A stretch of DNA of 11,575 bases from JBFGWM01 sp041588495 (lineage in GTDB: Bacteria > Pseudomonadota > Gammaproteobacteria > Pseudomonadales > JBFGWM01), in the NCBI GenBank assembly GCA_041588495.1, contig JBFGWM010000070.1, forward strand, positions 1 to 11,575, written 5' to 3'. Under the pieces are notes generated by a model that made no database searches, was not told the origin of the DNA, and saw only the letters and a list, made by a program, of their open reading frames with translations. The translations under genes and the position numbers were made by a program. Positions 1 through 6,136 of the stretch are shown here, piece after piece (positions within the stretch are counted from its first letter, which is position 1; each line of letters opens with the position of its first letter).

Positions 1-1
1 C

Positions 2-1501
2 ACCGAGGCCAGTGGCCGCATGGCGCGCCTGATGGAACTCGGTTACGGCGTCATCAGCATCGACCAGCGCGGCCACAACGACAGTTCCGGCACGATCCGG
101 GTCATGGACCCGGATTTCGAGGGCCGCGACCTGGTGCAGATTCTCGACTGGGCGGAAACCCACCTCGACTGGCTGGCCTACCACAACACCAATGCGCCGG
201 CTTCCCAGCGCAGCCCGGGCCGCTGCGACAAGTACGCCGGCAAGCTCAGCGACCAGCGCTGTAACCTGGTGCTCGGCGCGTGGGGCGGCAGCTACGGCGG
301 CGGCTTCCAGTTCCTGCTTCTGAGTGTCGACCCGCGTAACCGGCTCGACGCGATGCTGCCCGTATACACCTGGAGCGACCTCGACTACAGCCTGAACCCC
401 GGCGGCGTCCTCAAATCGGGCTGGGCCGCCCTGCTGTTCGGCAGCGGCGAGCGCGGCAGCCGGCTGAACATGGATCCCTACGTGCGTGATGCCGTGGTTC
501 GCGGCGTCACCGAAAACCGTTTGTCCGCCGAAGCCTCGGAATGGCTCAGCTACCACGGCATGAACTACGCCTGCGAACGGCGCACGGTACAGGTACCCGA
601 TCCTTCGCCGGACCCGGCATGGGAAGGCGCTTTCGACGCCGCAAAGCGGACCCTTCCGAAAGTTGACGTGTTTCTGTGGCAGGCCACCCGCGACACCCTG
701 TTCAACCTCAACGAGGCCATGGACAACTACGACTGCCTGAAATCACTGGGCGGTGACGTGCGCCTGTACACCTTCCAGATGGGCCACAACATTCTCAAGC
801 CGGGGCCGGGCATCGCCGTCGAGGTCCTCGAAACCCGGGACTCCTCGGTCGCCGGCAGCAATTGCGGGCCGATCCGCTTCGATGACGTGATGGACGCCTG
901 GTTCGACGAAAAACTGCGTGGCAACCGTGGCGCGGTCGACAACGTGGTACCCGACCAGGGTCATTGCCTTTCACTCTCAGGCGCCGACGCGGTATTTGTC
1001 ACCGACCTGCTGACCGGCGGCACCGCGGTCGAGGTTGCCGAAACCCCGGTCGTCAACGGCGCCGGCGAGGCGCCGGTGGCCATCGAACTTCCCCTCGGCC
1101 AGCAGGCCGATGTCGTACTGGCGGGCATCCCGGTCGCCAACCTGACGGTGACCGACGCCCGCGACGCGGCCAGCCAGGAGGGCGATCCGATCCTGTTCGT
1201 CGGGCTCGGCCGCATGCGCGCCAATGCGCCCGGCGCCTGGGACCTGGTCGACAACCAGGTCATGCCGGTGCGCGGGCTCGGCAGCCACGAGGTGAAACTG
1301 GTCGGCGTGAACGAAAGGCTGGCTGCGGGCGATCGCGTCGCACTGCTGGTCTACGGCTACCACGACCAGTACGGCCTGACCTCGTCGCGGGACCTCAGCG
1401 TCCCGGTGGTGAAGGTCTCCGGCAGGGTCGAGTTGCCGGTGGTCGGCGACTTCATCGAACTGGAGTACGAGGCGACCTACGAGTCACCGGAACAGATCTG
1501 A
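2..1501 (+). CDS. CocE/NonD (peptidase S15-like) alpha/beta hydrolase, 5' partial
   Basis: The frame is open to the left window edge, so the N-terminus is missing; the first in-frame ATG is at 20, but the codons before it also read through, and residue numbers here count from that ATG. Serine-hydrolase features are visible: the nucleophile motif GGSYGG (Ser91), a candidate acid Asp225 in QATRDT and a candidate His256 in QMGHNI, in the order expected for the S15/CocE fold. After His256 comes a long region rich in beta strand (about 330-485) that resembles the C-terminal jelly-roll domain of X-Pro dipeptidyl peptidase and CocE-like esterases. Six cysteines (69, 81, 185, 239, 282, 316) would suit disulfides in an exported protein, but the signal peptide, if any, lies outside the window. 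The substrate (peptide, acylated small molecule or ester) cannot be told from the sequence. The stop is TGA at 1499-1501. The hydrolase family is fairly sure; the function is not. Confidence 0.85.
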   Translation, partial: TEASGRMARLMELGYGVISIDQRGHNDSSGTIRVMDPDFEGRDLVQILDWAETHLDWLAYHNTNAPASQRSPGRCDKYAGKLSDQRCNLVLGAWGGSYGGGFQFLLLSVDPRNRLDAMLPVYTWSDLDYSLNPGGVLKSGWAALLFGSGERGSRLNMDPYVRDAVVRGVTENRLSAEASEWLSYHGMNYACERRTVQVPDPSPDPAWEGAFDAAKRTLPKVDVFLWQATRDTLFNLNEAMDNYDCLKSLGGDVRLYTFQMGHNILKPGPGIAVEVLETRDSSVAGSNCGPIRFDDVMDAWFDEKLRGNRGAVDNVVPDQGHCLSLSGADAVFVTDLLTGGTAVEVAETPVVNGAGEAPVAIELPLGQQADVVLAGIPVANLTVTDARDAASQEGDPILFVGLGRMRANAPGAWDLVDNQVMPVRGLGSHEVKLVGVNERLAAGDRVALLVYGYHDQYGLTSSRDLSVPVVKVSGRVELPVVGDFIELEYEATYESPEQI

Positions 1502-1524
1502 AGCACGCAATGGACGGTGCAAAC

Positions 1525-1533
1525 TGCCATAAT
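1525..1533 (+). promoter_or_regulatory. Candidate extended -10 promoter for the small Cys-rich gene
   Basis: TGCCATAAT matches the extended -10 pattern TGnTATAAT with one mismatch, in a short less GC-rich stretch 24 bases after the hydrolase stop. No good -35 sits 16-18 bases upstream, as is common for extended -10 promoters. It would start transcription near 1540, giving a leader of about 100 bases before the ATG at 1643. Confidence 0.35.
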
Positions 1534-1543
1534 GCACGGACAC

Positions 1544-1600
1544 GCGCCGCCATTCCGGTGGCGCGGCCCCGGCGCGGGGCGCAAGGACACGTGTCGTTGC
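1544..1600 (+). promoter_or_regulatory. Structured leader: three consecutive hairpins / operator-like palindrome
   Basis: Three inverted repeats lie back to back between the candidate start of transcription and the ribosome binding site of the small Cys-rich gene. First, arms 1544-1551 and 1557-1564 form 8 pairs (one G-U) around loop ATTCC. Second, GCCCC (1566-1570) pairs with GGGGC (1576-1580). Third, 1581-1600 is a 20-base inverted repeat with one mismatched pair around the perfect core GACACGTGTC (1586-1595). The set could be a regulatory RNA leader, a protein-binding operator (third element), or termination/processing structure for the upstream hydrolase. No U-run follows any of them, so a plain intrinsic terminator is unlikely. 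Confidence 0.4.
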
Positions 1601-1642
1601 CCCATGCCCGGACTCGGAAACTGACCTGAAAGGAGTTCCGAC

Positions 1643-1807
1643 ATGACGCTCTGCCCCATCGCGCTGACCGCCGGCTGCAAGAAGTGCCCGGCATTCAAGA
1701 TCTGCCCCCTCAAGGACGTGATCGGCGATTACAAGCCGGAAGACGACCAGCCGCAGGCCGGTAACCAGGCCGAACCCCGGGACAAGGACGGCGGCAAGTC
1801 CAACTGA
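1643..1807 (+). CDS. Small four-cysteine protein (54 aa), unknown function
   Basis: A 54-residue ORF runs from ATG 1643 to TGA 1805-1807. A strong Shine-Dalgarno, AAAGGAG (1629-1635), sits 7 bases before the ATG, which is the best reason to believe the gene. The N-terminal half holds Cys4, Cys12, Cys15 and Cys21, spaced C-x7-C-x2-C-x5-C and each next to Pro or Lys (LCPI, GCKKCPAF, ICPL). The segment continues to a KDVIGDY stretch near residue 30. The C-terminal half (31-54) is charged, Gln/Asp/Lys-rich and looks disordered. The four cysteines suggest a zinc or iron-sulfur site, or a redox-active pair. There is no signal peptide or membrane segment, so it is probably cytoplasmic. It follows the hydrolase on the same strand but has its own leader, so it is probably transcribed separately. 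I do not recognise a named family. Confidence 0.7.
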   Translation: MTLCPIALTAGCKKCPAFKICPLKDVIGDYKPEDDQPQAGNQAEPRDKDGGKSN

Positions 1808-1984
1808 TCCACACGGTGTGCCCCGCTCCGACCACGCGGTCCGGGGCGGGCGCATCGCCACCCGCAACACTGCCCGGTACGGACCCGGGGCCCTGGGTGC
1901 TGTTCGCGTCCCGATAAGCGCGTGCGTGTCGCCCGGGGCCACAGCCTCAGCCACGGACTTAAGCCCGCGGCGCTGCAATCAGGC
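1808..1984. terminator. Convergent intergenic region with a GC-rich stem-loop (candidate terminator)
   Basis: These 177 bases separate the stop of the small Cys-rich gene (+) from the stop of the downstream cyclase (-). The strongest element is a stem with arms 1822-1833 and 1838-1850 and loop ACGC: 12 pairs with one bulged C (1842) and one G-U pair. A small hairpin, CACAC/GTGTG, precedes it at 1810-1820. A near-palindrome lies at 1883-1898 (ACCC...GGGT, one mismatched pair). None is followed by a clear T-run on either strand, so intrinsic termination is uncertain; Rho-dependent termination or a 3'-end stabilising role fits equally well. I see no gene here. Confidence 0.35.
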
Positions 1985-3379
1985 CTAGGTTGTTTGCGCT
2001 GACTTGCGCGCCTGCTTTTCCGCGTACATCCGCTCGTCAGCCAGCTTCACGGCCGCCTCAAAGGACCCTTTCGGATCCCGCGGGGCGCAACCGATCGATG
2101 CTCCGACACCGGCCGTATCCAGGGCGCGCCGCATTCTTGCGGTCAGTTCCCCGGCGCTATCCGTGTTGCACTCGACCGCAATGACCCCGAACTCGTCACC
2201 ACCCAACCGGGCGACAATGTCCTCGTTCCGAAGCTGCCCACTGATCACGTCGGCGGCCGTGCGGATGAGGCGGTCCCCGGCCTCGTGCCCTTGCATGTCG
2301 TTCACGATTTTCAAGCCGTCCAGGTCGATTACCATCACGCTGCCCGGGTGCCCGTAACGCTGCGCGCGACGCTCTTCGCTGGCCAGCAGGCGGTCCCAGC
2401 CGCGCCGGTTGTACAAACCCGTCAGTCCGTCGGACATGGACTCGGCCTCTGCCTTTTCCCGTTCGCGGCGCACGGCTTCAAGTTTCAGGGCCTGGTCGAG
2501 GATGGTCCCCAGGTAGCGGCTTTCGAAGAGAATGTCCGGCAAATCCCGGCGAATCCGCTCCGGCCCCGGTTCCGGATCGATCGCGCAGAGCGTCCCGAAC
2601 AACTCGCCGTTGGCCCGGCAGATCGGAATCCCGATGTAGGACCCGATTTCCAGGTCACGGGTCACCGGCGCATCCCGGTATGCCTGCACCTGGGAGACAT
2701 CTGGCGCGGCCATCGGCTGGTGATCCTCGTACATCCGCTTGCACAGGGTGTCCTGCCAGGGGAACACGTCGCCGACAGAGATCGCCGCGCTCTCCCGTTT
2801 CAACTCGTCGCGGACGTAGAGAACCACCCAGTCGTCCTTCTCGGTGCGCGCGATCATCGAGGTCCGGAATCCATACTTGGCATGCAACCGGTTGATCAGA
2901 CCCATCGCGGAGTCCATGAAGTCCGCGTAAGGCGTGACCGGCCGGACAAAGGAATGCAGGTCCGGCGCCGACCGCCGCCCGGGATCCGACGAGGCTGCAA
3001 TCGCGGGGTTGAGGACGGCGCCGAGCACTTCCGCATTCAGCGCCCCCTTGGGCACGAAGATGATCTGGCCGGCCTCGATCAACTGGTCGACCTCCTCGTT
3101 CAACAGGTCGGGATCCTCGCCCGTGTACAGCAGCTTGGGCGTGGTGTTGCCCACCCCCACCAGGTATCGGAGGAAATTGCTGCCCCCGCCAAACTTGTCC
3201 GCAGCGTTCAGCTTGTTGTCGGCAACGATGAGATCGAAGCCTTCACGGGAGAGCATTTCGGCAGCAGCCCCGGTATCGAACACGTGGTGCAGATCAACGC
3301 CTCCCGGGAACACCTTTTCCAGTGCGCCCTCGAGCACGAGCTGCTCGTCCGGGTCATCGTCAATCAACAGGATATTCAT
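1985..3379 (-). CDS. Response-regulator diguanylate cyclase (REC-GAF-GGDEF), downstream copy
   Basis: A 464-residue cytoplasmic protein with no membrane segment, predicted to make c-di-GMP from two GTP. The N-terminal receiver domain (about 1-125) has the acidic cluster Asp7-Asp9, phospho-acceptor Asp54 in VADNKL, switch Thr86 and conserved Lys111. A GAF domain follows (about 145-300), with the typical run GSYIGIPICRANGELFG and then GTLCAID. A short charged helix leads into the GGDEF domain (about 317-455): metal-binding Asp352 in IDLDGLK, Asn360 in IVND, active-site GGDEF at 393-397, and a canonical inhibitory RxxD site (RNED, 384-387) five residues upstream. All catalytic residues are present, so it should be an active, product-inhibited cyclase. 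The receiver has an insert-like DKFGGGS stretch after the phospho-Asp. The start (MNILLIDDD) fits a receiver N-terminus, but I see no good Shine-Dalgarno. It lies 119 bases after its paralogue, with no kinase gene in the window. Confidence 0.93.
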   Translation of the reverse strand: MNILLIDDDPDEQLVLEGALEKVFPGGVDLHHVFDTGAAAEMLSREGFDLIVADNKLNAADKFGGGSNFLRYLVGVGNTTPKLLYTGEDPDLLNEEVDQLIEAGQIIFVPKGALNAEVLGAVLNPAIAASSDPGRRSAPDLHSFVRPVTPYADFMDSAMGLINRLHAKYGFRTSMIARTEKDDWVVLYVRDELKRESAAISVGDVFPWQDTLCKRMYEDHQPMAAPDVSQVQAYRDAPVTRDLEIGSYIGIPICRANGELFGTLCAIDPEPGPERIRRDLPDILFESRYLGTILDQALKLEAVRREREKAEAESMSDGLTGLYNRRGWDRLLASEERRAQRYGHPGSVMVIDLDGLKIVNDMQGHEAGDRLIRTAADVISGQLRNEDIVARLGGDEFGVIAVECNTDSAGELTARMRRALDTAGVGASIGCAPRDPKGSFEAAVKLADERMYAEKQARKSAQTT

Positions 3380-3413
3380 GGGGGCGCACCGGGCAACGAG
3401 GGGATTAACCGAT

Positions 3414-3434
3414 TGGTAATTTCTATTTTTACCA
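3414..3434. promoter_or_regulatory. Inverted repeat TGGTAA-N9-TTACCA over the promoter of the downstream cyclase
   Basis: Six-base perfect arms TGGTAA (3414-3419) and TTACCA (3429-3434) flank nine A/T-rich bases. A related half-site, TTAACC, lies at 3405-3410. The repeat overlaps the candidate minus-strand -10 (3426-3431) and the expected start of transcription near 3419, where a repressor would bind. It sits in a conspicuously AT-rich island within GC-rich DNA. It may also be chance. Confidence 0.3.
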
Positions 3435-3455
3435 TAAATCCTACAGTTTTGTCAG
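3426..3455 (-). promoter_or_regulatory. Candidate sigma-70 promoter for the downstream cyclase
   Basis: Read on the minus strand, CTGACA (3455-3450, 5 of 6 to TTGACA) is followed after 18 bases by TAAAAA (3431-3426, 4 of 6 to TATAAT), within the only AT-rich part of the gap between the two cyclase genes. It would give a leader of about 40 bases. If real, the downstream cyclase can be made without its neighbour. Confidence 0.35.
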
Positions 3456-3498
3456 CTTGGGATTCGGGGCGTTCCGGAAAGGCTGAAGGGCGATCGGG

Positions 3499-4887
3499 TC
3501 AGCGCGACGACGCCGACTTGCGCTGGCGCTTGTTGGCGTACATCTTCGCGTCCGCTTCCTGGATCGCCTCCTGGAAAGACGCCTTGGGATTGCGCGCGGC
3601 CCAGCCCAGGGAGGCCTGCACCCCGGCGGTTGCGAGCCCGGCATAGATCCGCTCGATCAGCTGGAAGGTCTTTTTCGCGTTGCACTCCACCGCCAGGACG
3701 GCGAACTCGTCACCACCGAGGCGGGCCAGCACATCCTCCTCGCGCAGCGAAGCGGTCATGGCCTCCGCCGCGGACACGATCAGGCGGTCGCCGGCCTCGT
3801 GGCCCTCGGTGTCATTGATCTGCTTCAGGCCGTCGAGATCGACCATGATCACGCTGCCCGGGTGCCCGTAACGCTGGCAACGGCGCTCCTCGGCCTCGAG
3901 CAGCGCATCCCAGCCCTTGCGGTTGTAGGCGCCGGTCAGGCCGTCGGTCATGGACTCCACCTCGGCCTTTTCCTTTTCCCGCTGCAACACCTCGAGGCGC
4001 AGGTCGCGATCGAGAATCGTGCCCAGGTTGCGGCTCTCGAACAGGATCTGCGGCAATTCCTCGCGCATGCGCTCCGAGCCCGGTTCGGGGTCGATCGCAC
4101 ACAGCGTGCCGAACAGGGTGCCATCGGCACGACAGATCGGCACACCCACGTAGGAGCCGATGGTGAGATTCCTGGCCACCGGCGCCTCGCGGAGGGCTGG
4201 CTCCCGGCTTACGTCCGGCACCACCATGGGCGCCCGGCCCTCGTACATGCGCGAGCAGAATGTGTCCGACCAGCGGTACACGTCGCCCGCGCGCACCCCG
4301 TATCCGTCGTCGTGAACGTAGAGCACTACCCAGTCGTCATCCTCGGTACGCGCGATGAGGGAAGCCATGTAGCCGTAGCGGCGGTGGAAGTACTCGACGA
4401 CGCTTTCCGCTGCCTCGAGGAAGTCCGCGTAGGGCAGCACCGGGCGCACCACGGAAAGAGTCTCCGGCAGGTTGCTCTCGGTCGCCCGCTGCGCATCCAG
4501 GATGGGCGCCAGCAAGGATTGCAGCACCTCGGGGGTCATCGCGGCCTTGGGCACGAAGGCGATCTCACCGCTTTCGATCATTCGCGAAGCGTTGTCCTGC
4601 AGTGCATCCATGCCGGCGGCGGTGAACAGGAGTTTCGGAACCCGATTACCGGTTTCAAGCAGGTGATGCAGGAACGCGCTGCCGGTCCCGTGCTTGTCGC
4701 TGCCCTTCAGCTGATTGTCCGAGATGATCAGGTCAAAGTCCGCGGCGGCGAGAGCCTCCTCGGCGGAACCGGTGTCGCCCACAGCGACCAGTTCGAAGTC
4801 GGTGATCAGCGCCTCTTCCAGGCAGGTCTCCAGCAGGAAATGCTCGTCGGGATCGTCATCGATATAGAGAATGTGCAGGCCTGCCAT
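3499..4887 (-). CDS. Response-regulator diguanylate cyclase (REC-GAF-GGDEF), upstream copy
   Basis: A 462-residue paralogue of the protein encoded just downstream, similar along its whole length and clearly the product of a tandem duplication. The receiver (about 1-128) has Asp10-Asp12, phospho-acceptor Asp57 in ISDNQL, Thr89 and Lys114. The GAF domain (about 148-298) carries GSYVGVPICRADG and GTLCAID. The GGDEF domain (about 315-453) has Asp350 in VDLDGLK, Asn358 in QIND, a GGDEF signature at 391-395 and an RxxD inhibitory site (REED, 382-385). It is predicted to be an active, feedback-inhibited c-di-GMP synthase. The two copies differ most in the receiver and around GAF residues 190-225, where input specificity could have diverged, while the GGDEF halves remain very close. 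It has the same post-Asp insert (SDKHGTGS) in the receiver. No histidine kinase is encoded in the window. The ATG at 4887 leads straight into the receiver; the ribosome site is weak. Confidence 0.93.
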   Translation of the reverse strand: MAGLHILYIDDDPDEHFLLETCLEEALITDFELVAVGDTGSAEEALAAADFDLIISDNQLKGSDKHGTGSAFLHHLLETGNRVPKLLFTAAGMDALQDNASRMIESGEIAFVPKAAMTPEVLQSLLAPILDAQRATESNLPETLSVVRPVLPYADFLEAAESVVEYFHRRYGYMASLIARTEDDDWVVLYVHDDGYGVRAGDVYRWSDTFCSRMYEGRAPMVVPDVSREPALREAPVARNLTIGSYVGVPICRADGTLFGTLCAIDPEPGSERMREELPQILFESRNLGTILDRDLRLEVLQREKEKAEVESMTDGLTGAYNRKGWDALLEAEERRCQRYGHPGSVIMVDLDGLKQINDTEGHEAGDRLIVSAAEAMTASLREEDVLARLGGDEFAVLAVECNAKKTFQLIERIYAGLATAGVQASLGWAARNPKASFQEAIQEADAKMYANKRQRKSASSR

Positions 4888-5241
4888 GGATTACCCGGCC
4901 TGCCCGGCGTTGACGCCCGCGAATACCCCGCGTGTTCCTGCAACCGCGGCGCTGCCCTGCAATGCAACCGCACCCGCGTCCTTTGCCATTTCGCAAACAC
5001 GATCGATCATGACATCAAGATAGGGCATCCCCGCCAAAACGTTGCCGCGCACGGACCGTTGCTTCAAGTGCTGCCTCAATTTACCGGGGAGTGGCTCAGG
5101 GCCGCCTACTATGCTGAAATTATTCCAGATTCATACTGCCTGAAAAACTGCCACCGGCATAGCTGGATCACGCCGGCAGGGCACCGCCGCGATGATGCGG
5201 CCTTCCGGCACGCAATCATGTATTGAAAGGACCGGGAACGC
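4888..5241. other. Divergent intergenic region between the cyclase pair and the phosphatase gene
   Basis: This 354-base gap drives cyclase genes leftward and the glucosylglycerate biosynthesis genes rightward. The right half (about 5100-5150) is AT-richer than its surroundings and contains a candidate minus-strand promoter. On the plus strand I found no convincing -35/-10 pair for the phosphatase; TACTAT at 5107-5112 is the nearest -10 match. The left half holds an open minus-strand frame (5079-4891, TTG start) that ends 3 bases before the cyclase ATG. It lacks a Shine-Dalgarno and has only moderate codon bias, so I do not call it a gene. Confidence 0.5.
5119..5146 (-). promoter_or_regulatory. 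Candidate promoter for the cyclase pair
   Basis: On the minus strand TTTTCA (5146-5141, 4 of 6) and AATAAT (5124-5119, 5 of 6) are separated by 16 bases, in the AT-rich part of the divergent gap. It would start transcription near 5112 and leave an untranslated leader of about 225 bases before the upstream cyclase. Confidence 0.3.
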
Positions 5242-6069
5242 ATGCCAGGCAGCAAGAAACGTCCGATCCTGGTTTTCACTGACCTCGACGGTTCCCTGCT
5301 CGACCACGACACCTACTCCTGGGATGCGGCCCGCCCGGCCCTCGACGTTCTGCGGCTGCGCGGCATTCCACTGGTGCTCAATTCCAGCAAGACCAGTTCT
5401 GAAATTCTCGACCTGCGCAGCGCCCTGGGCAACGACGATCCCTTCGTGGTCGAGAACGGCAGCGCGATCGCCATCCCGCCGGGATACTTCGACCGCGACG
5501 GCGAAAGTGACGGGGAAATCAGTACGGTGGTGTTCGGCGCCCACTACGGGGAGATCCGCCACGCACTGACCGACCTGCGCATGCAACACGGCTACCGCTT
5601 CCGCGGTTTCGGCGACATGGGCATCGACGAACTCGCCGAACTGACCGGGCTCGGTCGCGAGGCGGCGCAGCGCGCCCGCCAGCGTGCGAGTTCGGAACCC
5701 CTGCTGTGGGAGGACGACGATGCCCGCCTCGAGGATTTCCGTGACCGCCTCCACCAGCGGGGGCTCTACCTGGTGCGGGGCGGCCGCTTCCACCACGTCT
5801 CGGCCGGCAACGACAAGGGCCAGGCCGTACACTGGCTGACCCGCCGTTTCCACGATTACCTTGGTGGCGAGTCGCCGCTTACCATCGGCCTGGGCGACGG
5901 CCCCAATGACCGCCCGATGCTCGAGGCCGTGGACTACCCGGTGATCATCCGCGCACGCCACCAACTGGAATTCGAGTTGCGCAACCGCGCACGACTGTAC
6001 CGTACCCGAAAGTACGGACCGGCCGGCTGGAACGAGGCCATTCTCAAGCTGCTCGCGGACCTGGCCTGA
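5242..6069 (+). CDS. gpgP: HAD-family glucosyl-3-phosphoglycerate phosphatase (MpgP-like)
   Basis: A 275-residue cytoplasmic HAD-superfamily phosphatase of the mannosyl-3-phosphoglycerate phosphatase type. It is predicted to remove phosphate from glucosyl-3-phosphoglycerate, giving glucosylglycerate. All four HAD motifs are visible: motif I DLDGS with nucleophile Asp14 and acid Asp16; motif II NSSKT (47-51); motif III Lys192 in NDKGQAV; motif IV GDGPND (218-223) with Asp219 and Asp223. The cap region between motifs II and III and the early VVENGSAI stretch (69-76) are typical of the MpgP/GpgP group. A Shine-Dalgarno, AAAGGA (5226-5231), lies 10 bases before the ATG. The synthase gene follows on the same strand after 67 bases, so the two probably act in sequence. 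The motifs do not distinguish glucosyl from mannosyl substrates; the neighbouring GpgS-type synthase and GH13 phosphorylase favour glucosyl. Confidence 0.88.
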   Translation: MPGSKKRPILVFTDLDGSLLDHDTYSWDAARPALDVLRLRGIPLVLNSSKTSSEILDLRSALGNDDPFVVENGSAIAIPPGYFDRDGESDGEISTVVFGAHYGEIRHALTDLRMQHGYRFRGFGDMGIDELAELTGLGREAAQRARQRASSEPLLWEDDDARLEDFRDRLHQRGLYLVRGGRFHHVSAGNDKGQAVHWLTRRFHDYLGGESPLTIGLGDGPNDRPMLEAVDYPVIIRARHQLEFELRNRARLYRTRKYGPAGWNEAILKLLADLA

Positions 6070-6090
6070 CCGGCATGATGGCCATCCCGC

Positions 6091-6096
6091 TACAAT
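6091..6096 (+). promoter_or_regulatory. Possible -10 element before the synthase gene
   Basis: TACAAT matches TATAAT at 5 of 6 positions in the 67-base gap between phosphatase and synthase. The best -35, CTGACC (6066-6071), is 19 bases away, which is longer than ideal. It may give the synthase a promoter of its own in addition to read-through from the phosphatase. Confidence 0.25.
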
Positions 6097-6136
6097 TACC
6101 TTAATCCCCTGACCTGCAGGCGCTGCGCGATTTCCC

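Noticed and set aside
2285..3646. Long plus-strand open frame opposite the downstream cyclase
   Set aside because: It is antisense to a clear REC-GAF-GGDEF gene and has no recognisable motif; long antisense frames are expected in GC-rich DNA.
4891..5079. Minus-strand open frame of 62 codons ending 3 bases before the upstream cyclase start
   Set aside because: It starts with TTG, has no Shine-Dalgarno at any possible start, shows only moderate third-position G+C, and its product has no recognisable feature. It is kept only as a possibility in the divergent-region finding.
3799..5226. Long plus-strand open frame opposite the upstream cyclase
   Set aside because: It is the mirror of the cyclase coding strand, with no protein-family features or credible ribosome site.
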